From: Prorocentrum cordatum
Taxonomy: Eukaryota; Sar; Dinophyceae; Prorocentrales; Prorocentraceae
Direction of reading: 5' to 3'
NCBI GenBank assembly: GCA_963575745.1
Contig: CAUYUJ010015027.1
Span: 357,796-419,795, forward strand
DNA: 62,000 nt
The notes beneath the pieces were generated by a model. That model saw only the letters and a program-made list of their open reading frames with translations. It did no database searches and was not told the DNA's origin. Positions within the stretch are counted from its first letter, which is position 1, and each line of letters begins with the position of its first letter. Positions 8,603 to 17,201 of this stretch are shown here, piece after piece. The position numbers and the translations under genes are program-made.

Positions 8603-11600
8603 ATGCCTGCGGCTGCTGGAGCAGCCGCCTCCAGCTACGGCCAAGCCCCCAACGCCAGGGTTCACCCAGCGGCCATCGGCTACTCGCGTGCACCCCTACA
8701 TGCCCTAAGGGCCACCTCGCCAGTGCCAGGGTCCACGCGCGCCTGGGGCCTTTACTCAGGCCGACATGAGGGCCCCTCCAGCAACCAGCCTGCAGTGATA
8801 ACCCCTGCGGCTTCAGCCCAGGGGGCTGCAACAAACCGTGGCAGGGCTGGGCGCCCCGAAGGATGGCGCGATGCGAACGTGCGCGCTTGGCAACCGCGCC
8901 AGCACACGCCCCCGCCAAACGTAGCTGCAGCACTGCGCCCTGCCCAGGCCAAACCAGCCCCACCTGTGCGGGAGAGGCAGCCGCTCACCCCGCTCGTCCT
9001 CACGCGCATCCAGGCGCATCGCAGCGCCTCCCCGAGGCACAGCGAGGGAAGCGCCCACCACGTCAGCCCCCGCCCAGACGCGGCCGACCCCGACCAGGCC
9101 ACAGCCACGGCGGAAGGCGGCACAAGCGCCTCTCGCCAGCCCAGCCCATCACCCTGCGCGGCGCCGATCCGATCCCCGAGCAGGGCGGATTCTGAGCGCG
9201 CTAATGCCCAGGCGACTTCGCCACGCGACCGTCACACGGGCGGGCGCGTCCCGCGCAGCAGGACCTGCAGCCGCCACAGTTCACGCAAGGCCCCAGGGAG
9301 CTCCACGAGCTCGCCGCCTCGCGAGACTCAGGCCGATGCCCGACCCCCCGAAGTGGTGCCACGCTTCGGAGCCAGCGTCATCGACCCTAGCCAGGTCGAC
9401 CTCGAGCCGACGCCGTCCACGGACCACGAGCCGCAGCTGCCCACCCGCGTGATCGTCCCCATCGACGAGGCGCCAACCTTCGACCCGTTCAAGAACAAGT
9501 ACCGTGTCAAGAACCTTGTGGCGGGTTTTGGCGGGGGCTCACCGCTCTCACCTCAGAGTCGGGGCGGTGCCCCCGCCACCTCGGCTGCTGCCGCGGCAGC
9601 TGCGGCCCCGCGGGGAATCAGCCCTGTCCGCAACGTGGGCCTCACGGCAGCGGGCATGGACGAGGCCCAGCGTCAGGCCTCCGATCGTGCTGCTGGAGCC
9701 GTTCCACCAGATGCTGCTCATCAAGACACTGACGGGGCGGGCGTGTCACCGCAGGAGGGACCAGCGGTGGCGCGTGCGCAGTACATGCGCGTGCGTTGTG
9801 CCGCCGCCGCGCCTGGCCGCCGCCGCTGTCTCGTTTTTGTCTTTGTGTTCGGCAGGATGGATCGAGGAGTCGCCTCCCTCTCCCACTGCTGCCGTCTCAC
9901 TTCTCCTCCCCTCGTCCCCTATAGTACAGGAGTGAGGAGGAATTTTCGTGACATTTTTACTAATATTTATGAACCCCCCCTGGCGCAGTGCCGACCGTGT
10001 CCCTCCTATATGGTTGGCCTGACGGCGGCTTCAGCCCCGATCAAGCTAGCCCATAGTAACGCCATGAGCTCCTACTGTGGCCAAGCCTCCTACTGGGGCG
10101 AGGGTCAAGCTGACCTTCACCGTGCGGGGCGCGCAAACCCCAGTTCCACCGATGGAGACGGGCCAGGTCGCTCCATACACCTCGTCAGCCTTAACATTAC
10201 CAGTCTCTCGGCGAACTGGCCAACCATCACCGCCCTTGGTGTCGACCACAATGCCGCTGTCATAGCACTGCAGGAGACCCGACATGCCAAGCCGACTAGG
10301 CAAGCCATCGCTACCAGCGCCGCCAATCCTCTTCACGGTGGATACCACGCCAGTCTTGGGCCTGACCTTGATCTGGCGCGAGCCCAGCGCAGAGCTGCCC
10401 ACGGCGGCACTGATCACACCGTTGTGGGCAACACTGGCGCCTCGGGAGGGGTCGCCATTCTCTCTAAGGATGCCATCGTCGACTCCACTGTCGACGACAA
10501 CGCGCCCTGTATCGCCGCCCTCAAGGCCAAGAACAGATGGCATGAGGTCTTTCTCCCACTCTGCACTCAACACCGCCGTAGGCGGCGACGAAATAATCAT
10601 GGGCCCGCGGGGATCTACATAGCGAGCCTTTACGGGATTGCTGGAGGAGGCAGCACAGCTTTCTTTCGGCTCGCTGACTGTGCCGCCGCTAGGGTCGGCT
10701 CAGCACCCTACTTCATCTGCATGGACGCCAACACGAACATTGACGACAATCCACACCTTCTGCACATGTTGCAGCACGGATGGTCCAACGTCGCTGAGGG
10801 CACACCAGATCACCCCATGCACACCTATGGCAATATCCCTGATTGGGACCGCGTCACCAAGTGCCCCCGCACTTCGCGCATCGATTATATCATTGCCAAC
10901 CAGGCGGCGCGATCCCTTGTCACCGACTTCTGCTACCTTCGCGACTTGCCTGCGAAGTCTCACGTTGGCCTGCAGGTCACGCTTGACCTCAGTCGCCTCG
11001 ACCATGCGGCCCGACGTCTTCTGGCCCCTACGCCCTACCCGCCCGACGATGGAGTTCATGAGGGGCACGAGCTGCAAGCACTTGGGACCCTCATCGCTGG
11101 GCGGTACCAGGACCGCATGGAGCAGGCCGACGCACGAGACGACGTGGAGCGCATGTTCACCCTGGCTAACGAGGCCAGTCATGAGTACCATCTCGCCCGT
11201 CTACGCGATCTGCCACCTCCACCGCCCCACCAACCAAAAAAGAAGCCCCCCACCATGCACGGGCTCACGCCTACGTTCGAGGATCGACCGGTTGTCCCAC
11301 GCGCGTTCCCCACCTACGGAGCTTCCACGATTCACATGAACCGACTGCGCAAGCTCCATCGGCAACTCTGCGAGCTCCGTTTCATCGGACAGAACCACCA
11401 TCTTGATTGCCGTGCTATTCCCCCGTACCTCGCGCAGCGCATCGACTGCACGTGGGCCGCGGCCCGCCTCTTATGCCACAAGCTGCGCCCCACGGTTCTC
11501 CTGGAATTCCCCGAGGCCTGGGCCCCAGACGAGCCAGTGCCGCACGGGGAGCACCTTGACGTTTTGATCCAACATCTCGACTTTGAGCTGGCGCGACGCG

Positions 11601-11839
11601 CGAACCGTGCCAAGGCGGAACGCATCAGGATATGGGCCGAGGGCGTCCGTGAGCCAAGCGGGCGAAAGGCGGCCATATACGCACGAGCTGCTGATAGCTC
11701 GCCCATGGCGTATCTCCGCACGCCTACCACTCCTGACGATACGCAACTCCACTGCGACACCAACGCCTTCAAACCTGACGAAGCTTGCACGGACGACAGC
11801 GACGCTGACACCGAAGCTGGCGGCTTCAGCCCCGGCTAG
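8603..11839 (+). CDS. Retrotransposon ORF3, 5' part: linker plus APE-like endonuclease
   Basis: 1078 codons from the ATG at 8603, or 591 from an internal ATG at 10064. The first 490 residues are low-complexity; 9790-10060 looks non-coding (AT-richer, ATG-poor), so the shorter form is plausible. Residues about 530-790 form an endonuclease/exonuclease/phosphatase (APE) domain: SLNITSLS, catalytic Glu in LQETRH (residue 558), Asp and Asn in MDANTN (708 and 710), Asp in RIDYIIAN (761) and His in SHVGL (787). All expected catalytic residues are present. This enzyme nicks target DNA for target-primed reverse transcription. The frame closes at a TAG (11837-11839) created at the junction of a local tandem duplication; the same frame continues into the RT without a shift, so it was probably one polyprotein. 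Confidence 0.8.
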   Translation: MPAAAGAAASSYGQAPNARVHPAAIGYSRAPLHALRATSPVPGSTRAWGLYSGRHEGPSSNQPAVITPAASAQGAATNRGRAGRPEGWRDANVRAWQPRQHTPPPNVAAALRPAQAKPAPPVRERQPLTPLVLTRIQAHRSASPRHSEGSAHHVSPRPDAADPDQATATAEGGTSASRQPSPSPCAAPIRSPSRADSERANAQATSPRDRHTGGRVPRSRTCSRHSSRKAPGSSTSSPPRETQADARPPEVVPRFGASVIDPSQVDLEPTPSTDHEPQLPTRVIVPIDEAPTFDPFKNKYRVKNLVAGFGGGSPLSPQSRGGAPATSAAAAAAAAPRGISPVRNVGLTAAGMDEAQRQASDRAAGAVPPDAAHQDTDGAGVSPQEGPAVARAQYMRVRCAAAAPGRRRCLVFVFVFGRMDRGVASLSHCCRLTSPPLVPYSTGVRRNFRDIFTNIYEPPLAQCRPCPSYMVGLTAASAPIKLAHSNAMSSYCGQASYWGEGQADLHRAGRANPSSTDGDGPGRSIHLVSLNITSLSANWPTITALGVDHNAAVIALQETRHAKPTRQAIATSAANPLHGGYHASLGPDLDLARAQRRAAHGGTDHTVVGNTGASGGVAILSKDAIVDSTVDDNAPCIAALKAKNRWHEVFLPLCTQHRRRRRRNNHGPAGIYIASLYGIAGGGSTAFFRLADCAAARVGSAPYFICMDANTNIDDNPHLLHMLQHGWSNVAEGTPDHPMHTYGNIPDWDRVTKCPRTSRIDYIIANQAARSLVTDFCYLRDLPAKSHVGLQVTLDLSRLDHAARRLLAPTPYPPDDGVHEGHELQALGTLIAGRYQDRMEQADARDDVERMFTLANEASHEYHLARLRDLPPPPPHQPKKKPPTMHGLTPTFEDRPVVPRAFPTYGASTIHMNRLRKLHRQLCELRFIGQNHHLDCRAIPPYLAQRIDCTWAAARLLCHKLRPTVLLEFPEAWAPDEPVPHGEHLDVLIQHLDFELARRANRAKAERIRIWAEGVREPSGRKAAIYARAADSSPMAYLRTPTTPDDTQLHCDTNAFKPDEACTDDSDADTEAGGFSPG
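8802..8824 (+). repeat. Bulged-C hairpin H9
   Basis: Outer arms CCCCTG/CAGGGG 8802-8807/8819-8824. Bulged C8808, inner stem GGC/GCC, loop TTCA 8812-8815. A further complementary pair TGCAG/CTGCA lies at 8791-8795/8826-8830. Encodes AASA. Confidence 0.8.
10015..10048 (+). repeat. Bulged-C hairpin H10
   Basis: Inner arms 10023-10025/10037-10039, extra A10040, then TGA/TCA 10020-10022/10041-10043, and after a C-A mismatch four more pairs (one G-T). Bulged C10026, inner stem GGC/GCC, loop TTCA 10030-10033. It is the least regular copy and sits in the possibly non-coding part of ORF3. Confidence 0.6.
11815..11837 (+). repeat. Bulged-C hairpin H11
   Basis: Outer arms AGCTGG/CCGGCT 11815-11820/11832-11837 with T-G at 11818/11834. 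Bulged C11821, inner stem GGC/GCC, loop TTCA 11825-11828. It overlaps the T of the TAG stop. Confidence 0.75.
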
Positions 11840-13267
11840 TGCGACACCGAACGCCTTCACAACGCGACGAAGACTTGCACGGACGACAGCGACGCTGACA
11901 CCGAAGCTGGCGGCTTCAGCCCCGGCGACGGTAGTTCGCCCGACTCGGACAGCGACGAAGACCACACCCGTGAACCACCACCTGCGCAAGTCCCCGACAT
12001 CCTCCCTGCCAACGCCATTGTTGCTAACATCAAGGACATGCTGAAGCTCATGGTCGACACCTGGGAGCCCATCTTGGGCAGGTACCGCGCACGTGCGGGA
12101 CATGATGCCGAAGCCATGCCGACGTGGGCCGACTTCTACGACGAGTACCGACAGGAGCTGCCTACGCCATCACCAGCTACCCCTTTCCACCTCACCGACG
12201 ACCAACTCATCCACTTCATTCGCACCCGTTCACCGAGACGCGCGGGGGGTCTGGACGGTTGGACTACTAAGGAGGCAAAGGAGCTTCCCGACGACATTCT
12301 TCGCCTCTTCGCCAGCGTTCTACGAGCTATGCAACGCACTGGCACCATCCCAGAACCCCTCCTCCACGTCCCAAACCCGTGCCTCCGAAAAGGCTGAGGC
12401 GAACTCCCAACGGACCAACGACTTCTCTCGGTGCTTTCCGTTTGGATGTACGCGTGGGAAGCACCAGCTTACCGCAGCCTCACGGAATGGCGGAAAGGAT
12501 GGACCCACGCCACGAGTTTTGGCGCTGTCCCCAAAGCTACCATTGGGGTCGTCAGCACTTCTCTCGCCCTTCGCATCGAACACGCCAGAGCCCTTCTCCT
12601 TCCCTTGGCTGGAGCTGCCCTGGACCGTCAGAAGTGTTTCGACTATCTTATCACGGACATATGCCTAAACCTCGCGCTTCACGCGGGGTGTCCCCAAGAC
12701 ATCGTTACTGTCCGCAGAAACTTCTACAGGCGCCACAAACGTTACATCCGCATGAACGGTGCGTACTCTAAGGAACTGGCCAGGACAAACGGTCACCTCC
12801 AGGGAAGCTCTTGGTCCCTGGACGACATTAAGCTGCTCATGTGCGTCTGGACCAAGAGACAGCATCGTTACGTGCCGCGGTCACTCAGCACTACTTTTGT
12901 TGACGACAGCAACTCCACTACCCACACCGCGCCCGAGTTGCAGAAATCTCTTGATGAAACCGCCAAGTTTGATCGATTTTCTGGTCAACGCATTCATCCT
13001 GGAAAAGTGGCGGGGTGGGCGCTTACTGACGAGCTTCACACCGCCGTTACCCAGCTCACCTTGGCGGAACGGCCCTTACGCGTGGGTTTTCTCGGGCACT
13101 CCGTAAGCTCGATGGCCGCGCGAGTTTATTTTAATAGACCGAGGCAGCTCAGGCCTCAGCCGTCGCGCGCTAAACCCATCACGGCCTCAGCTGACGCCCC
13201 AGTTAGAAGATTCGAGGTTGAGCGGACTAGTAGGCCTGCACGCGTATTGGCAAGACATCCATTCTAG
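11840..13267 (+). pseudogene. Reverse transcriptase domain, interrupted by stop codons
   Basis: It continues the endonuclease frame. Motif 0/1 region ...PTPSPATPFHLTDDQL, then an in-frame TGA (12395-12397) just before the PTDQ.LLSVLS motif. Motif A LDRQKCFD is at 12620-12643 (catalytic Asp at 12623 or 12641), motif B LQGSSWS near 12796 and motif C FVDD at 12896-12907. The palm motifs are intact, so catalytic parts are conserved although the frame is broken by nonsense changes. From about 13100 similarity to the RT thumb is lost in this frame, and TAG closes it at 13265-13267. A neighbouring frame at 13240-13370 reads plausible thumb sequence, so compensating indels lie here. In this copy RT would need stop read-through or is dead. 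Confidence 0.75.
11900..11932 (+). repeat. Bulged-C hairpin H12
   Basis: Outer arms 11906-11910/11922-11926 with T-G at 11908/11924. A 2x2 internal loop, then ACCG/CGGT 11900-11903/11929-11932. Bulged C11911, inner stem GGC/GCC, loop TTCA 11915-11918. It is the duplicate of H11, with a different closing stem. Confidence 0.8.
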
Positions 13268-14202
13268 TGGTTATTAAGGCGAGGCACGCACGCCTCATTG
13301 ATTGCCACGCTGTCTGTACCCGGGCACTGAAAATTGCACAAGCAACATTCAGGCCCCGTCAAAACTGCCTACAACCATGCCCTTAAGGCGGCTATCCGCC
13401 CCAAGGGAAACAGGTGGGTCGTGTTTTGGACTCTCATGGCCGTGTGCGTCCCAGGGCACGCCCTGGAGATTGACGCCATTATGCAGCGTGAAGTCTTCCT
13501 GTGCCTGCGGCGACAGGTCAACCGCGACGCCACTCTTTGCGGCCTCGTCAGGGATCTCCAACACCATGTCCAGACCCTTTTTGGCGGAGGACCTGTTGGA
13601 CGACTTGTTCAGACGCTTCAGCAGCTCCGTTGGACTTGGCCCACATTTGGCACCATGTACGACGACTGGGGCTGTCAGATCAGTTGGCTGAACCTTCCCC
13701 AAAACGCCTTCCTTCACATGCTGCGCGCCTCGCAACGCAGAGCCTTTCTCAGAAAAATCAAGCCACGGCGTCATGACCTTGGTCACCTTGCTTCGGTCAG
13801 ACAGGGCCTCGACCTTTTCGCCAGCACGTGGCTCGCCCGCACCAAAGGAGCTGCCAAATGCAACGCATGGCAGCTGGCGCTCCTCTTAAACTACCTGTCG
13901 GGCGGGGACCACACCCAACAGCGACGTTCTCGATCAAATACGTCCGCTGATCCCAGCCCTATTTGCCGTTACTGTGATGAGGAAGAGGAAACTCAGGAGC
14001 ACACTGTGCGTGACTGCAAGTGCTGGGCCCGTGAAAGAGTCCCTCTCACCACCCTCATCAGTGACGAACAGTGGGCACGTCTTCCTCCGCACACAAGACA
14101 TTGCGGGCTCTTCGATGAGGACCCAGCCCTCCTCGATCTGCAAGCCGACCTCGCGAGGGACCCGCTACCTCAACCCATACCGCGGCCCCCGCCTGAGGGA
14201 GA

Positions 14203-14223
14203 TCCTGCGGCTTCAGCCCAGGA
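14203..14223 (+). repeat. Bulged-C hairpin H13
   Basis: Outer arms TCCTG/CAGGA 14203-14207/14219-14223. Bulged C14208, inner stem GGC/GCC, loop TTCA 14212-14215. Encodes AASA between the zinc finger and RNase H. Confidence 0.8.
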
Positions 14224-15495
14224 CTCCTACACCACTTACCTCGACCACGACACTGGTTGGACATGGGTCTACGCTGCCACGGACGGTGCATGCACCAACC
14301 AAGCCATCCCTTTGCTTGCAAGAGCGGGCTACGGCGTCTACTACGGCATCGACCACCGCATGAACTACAGTGCGCGCGTTCACGGCATCACGCAGAACGC
14401 ACAGCTTGCGGAGACCCTCGCCATTGTCCACCTCACGGCATGTGCTGAACGGCCCGTACACGTCTTCGTGGACAACCAGGCGGTGGTCGACGGCTTCCAA
14501 AGGATCATCGACGGACACTCACCTCCGCAGGGCACGCACGTGGAGTTCTGGGAAAAGGTCCACCGATGTGTCATGGCCAAGCCAAACATGTTCCGCGTAG
14601 AGAAAGTCGCTAGCCACCAGGGCGACACGGGCATCGACCTCGGGCTCATCGGGCCCATCGCGGAGGAGTTCAATCGTCAGGCTGACGCCCTCGCCACAGC
14701 GGCGGCACGTACTCATAACCTCCCAGACGACATCGTTGAAGCTGCCAAAGCACGACACCGCCAAGCGACCGTGCTCCATGGAGTCGCCGTTGCCATCTAC
14801 GAGCGGAGACATCGTACTCTTCCTCTCCCACACCGCAGGGCTGGGTTCACTGCTGCAGAACTAAACAAAATGGAACCAAATCCCCTGCTGTCTGACCAGG
14901 CTCCACCCGTGGCTGGACCAGACATCCCACAAAACCCCGACGAGCTCTGGGCCGAGGCCCAACGGGGGTTATTCGACGAACAGGAGGACGACCCGTTCGG
15001 CTTTGGTGGAGGTTTGGACTTCCTGGGCGACGAGTCAGCCAGCGCCAACCCTGCCCCGGCGGGCACCCGCACGGCGCCCCCGACTCCGCCATTGAGTGCG
15101 TCAGCCCACCCACATGACAACGCCGTTCCTTTTCAAGACGCTGATGAGCAGGACGATGACCTTTTCAGCCTCGGTGGGGGATCGGACGCTTTGGACGACG
15201 GACCAGCCAACGAAAACCCCGCCCCGTCGGGAAACCTCGCAAACCCTACTGCGACGCCGTCCCCAAGAGCGTTAACGCCCACATACGATGATATCGGTCA
15301 CCGCCAGGACGCCGACCACGACCCGAGTGCCCCCCGAGGATTGGGTGGCATTGAGGACGCACCGCCGACACCACACGCTGCCGACCATGCCGCCCCACCG
15401 AGTCACCAACCCTCTACGCGACCGACCTCAGCGGCCTTGCACGGCATCACGACTGGCCCCACCGTGCATACCACTTCACCTTCCCATCGTCAGCG

Positions 15496-15529
15496 ACCCG
15501 CGGGGGCGGCTTCAGCCCCCCCGCAGGGT
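15496..15529 (+). repeat. Bulged-C hairpin H14
   Basis: Outer arms GCGGGGG/CCCCCGC 15500-15506/15518-15524, an extra A at 15525, then ACCC/GGGT 15496-15499/15526-15529. Bulged C15507, inner stem GGC/GCC, loop TTCA 15511-15514. Its partner in the second copy is H16. Confidence 0.85.
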
Positions 15530-15610
15530 ACTAAACCAGACAGGCCCTCGTGCCCCACCCACGCTTCCTCCGTTGCTGAGCGAGAGGAAGCGGCTCCCCT
15601 GACCTCTCGG

Positions 15611-15647
15611 GGCGCGGCCCTAGCGGCTCCAGCCCTGGGGTCGCGCC
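15611..15647 (+). repeat. Bulged-C hairpin H15 (TCCA loop)
   Basis: Outer arms 15611-15623/15635-15647 form 13 consecutive pairs including two wobbles. Bulged C15624, inner stem GGC/GCC, loop TCCA 15628-15631. It is the longest stem of the set. Its partner in the second copy is H17. Confidence 0.85.
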
Positions 15648-16027
15648 GGCCCCTCCAGTCACCTTTTAACGGTGACGGACGTCAGCATTCAGGGTCCCGC
15701 ACGCCGCTAGCCCACCTGGACAGGCGTACCGAGGACCTCGCCTCTGTCTCGAGATCCTCGGCGGATGTCACTGAGCAGCCACCTCTCACCGACCGTGAAA
15801 CCGAGCTGTCACAGGCTATGGCTGCCCTTCAGCAGAAGTGCTTAGCTCTCGCCGCGGACCTCGCCGCTGCCCAAGCTCGTCAAGGTCCTCTACTCCAGCG
15901 CCTCCATAGCGCTGGGCGAGCCTTCGCCGAGCTGCTCACCACCTCGCCCGATGGTGTCGTGCCGTCACTCAACATCCAAGCTATGTTGTCATCGTTCCGC
16001 GGCGCTCCACCTGGTGCCCCGCGCTGA

Positions 16028-16506
16028 TCTCCTCCTTTCTGCCTGCCCGTGTGTACGTGTGGCTCCGCGTCCACGGTGTCAGGGCGTGGGGGCGGGGGGT
16101 GCCCCGTCACTGCGCGCCGCTGAGCGGCCAAGCGCCCAACTGGCGGTCCGCCAAGCCGCCTAGCCACGTGCCAGCACGTCGCCTTTCTTGTTGGGGCCTT
16201 TTACCTCACGCGGTCTGTCAGGTGAGATCTTCATCGTCTGTCCGCCGTCTGTAGCGTCAGTCGCACTGCGCCGGGGGAGGGGGTGTTGTAGCCCGCCCTC
16301 GTATCTTAAGGCTGCACCGCCGCTAACAGAACTCATCAGTTGTTCGCACGCAAGGTGTCAGGGCTGAGGGCGCGGACGGACCCGGGCCGCAGCGACGTGG
16401 GCCGATCTCTCCCCACTACGACCCCCCTCTGCTGCTGCCTCATTGCTCTGCGCGCTAGCTCGCGCGGCTCCGCTCGCCGCGCGCCAGCGAAGTCCGCCTG
16501 AGTCAC
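16028..16506 (+). other. 3' UTR and 3' end of the large LINE
   Basis: GC-rich, non-coding, about 80-90% identical to 17586-17952 up to a CCGATCTCT motif (near 16404) that merges into CT-rich DNA. No poly(A) is present. The last 100 bp, 16405-16506, are not shared with the second copy and include a GCGCGGC/GCCGCGC inverted repeat near 16460-16480. Confidence 0.6.
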
Positions 16507-16619
16507 TTCTCTCTCTCTCTTCTATCGCTAATCTAGTCTCTCGCTCACTCTCTCTCCTCACCTACCTCTCTCGTGCTCTCTCCTCTCTTCTATCTTCTCT
16601 TCTTACTCTCTCCTCTCCT

Positions 16620-16687
<68 letters not shown>

Positions 16688-16780
16688 TCTCTCTTCTCTC
16701 TCTCTCTCTCTTCTCTCTTCTCTCTTTCTCTCGCCTGTCTCCTCTCTCAACTCCCCCTCTCTCTCTCTCTCTCCGCTCTC
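16507..16780. repeat. (CT)n-rich tract between the two element copies
   Basis: CT dinucleotides with TCTTCTC interruptions. It directly abuts the 5'-truncated second copy at 16781. Confidence 0.9.
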
Positions 16781-17050
16781 GTCGGGCAACCTCTCGATCC
16801 CTACTGCGACTCCGTCCCCGAGAGCGACATCGCCCACATACGATGATATCGGCCACCGCCAAGACGCCGACCACGACCTGGGTGACCCCCGCGGACTGAG
16901 TGGCATAGAGGACGCACCGCTGATACCACACGCTGCCGACCATGCCGCCCTACCGAGACGCCAACCTTCTACGCGACCGACCTCAGAGCCCTTGCACGGC
17001 ATCATGATTGGTCCCACTGCGCAAACCACTCCGCCCCCCCACCGCCGGCA

Positions 17051-17084
17051 GCCCGCGGGGGCGGCTTCAGCCCCCCCGCAGGGC
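17051..17084 (+). repeat. Bulged-C hairpin H16 (homologue of H14)
   Basis: Outer arms 17055-17061/17073-17079, extra A17080, then GCCC/GGGC 17051-17054/17081-17084. Bulged C17062, loop TTCA 17066-17069. The terminal pair is G-C where H14 has A-T, a two-sided compensatory change. Confidence 0.85.
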
Positions 17085-17166
17085 ACTAAACCAGACAGGC
17101 CCTCGTGCCCCGTCCACGCTTCCATCGTTGCTGAGCGAGAGGAAGCGGCTCTCTCGACCTCTCGGG

Positions 17167-17201
17167 GCGTGGCCCTAGCGGCTCCAGCCCTGGGGTCGCG
17201 T
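17167..17201 (+). repeat. Bulged-C hairpin H17 (homologue of H15)
   Basis: Outer arms 17167-17178/17190-17201 form 12 pairs including wobbles. Bulged C17179, inner stem GGC/GCC, loop TCCA 17183-17186. Two substitutions relative to H15 turn C-G pairs into T-G pairs, so pairing is kept; the outermost pair is lost. Confidence 0.8.

Larger units (their letters stand above)
11753..11932 (+). repeat. Tandem duplication (about 90 bp, two copies) in ORF3
   Basis: 11753-11836 and 11840-11932 are near-identical, with small indels summing to three bases. Each unit encodes a DDSDADTEAGGFSPG linker and carries one hairpin (H11, H12). The junction reads GGC-TAG, giving an in-frame stop exactly between endonuclease and RT. 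Confidence 0.8.
13331..16027 (+). pseudogene. LINE 3' ORF segment: zinc finger, RNase H, repeat-rich tail
   Basis: Open to TGA at 16025-16027; it lacks its own credible start (after TGA 13328-13330 no ATG precedes the conserved part), so it is the C-terminal part of the broken polyprotein. VVFWTLMAVCVPGHALE is RT-connection-like. CRYC...H...C (about 13964-14030) is the zinc finger commonly between RT and RNase H. RNase HI: Asp in ATDGACT (14282), Glu in QLAETLAI, Asp in VDNQAVV, and Asp in NRQADALA near 14680, so the four catalytic acids are present. Two tandem acidic repeats (DEQEDDPFGFGGG / DEQDDDLFSLGGG) follow at 14980-15240. The end is a helical, probably coiled-coil stretch (LAADLAAAQARQG). 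Four hairpins of the series would be expected at this density; three are found (H13-H15). Confidence 0.75.

Noticed and set aside
741-17201. Reading the dispersed hairpins as integron attC sites
   Set aside because: The resemblance (folded strand, extrahelical base, variable stem) is only structural; there is no integrase or cassette layout, and they lie inside retrotransposon ORFs.
741-17201. Reading the hairpins as transcription terminators
   Set aside because: They lie within long open frames, have no following T-run, and the genome is eukaryotic.
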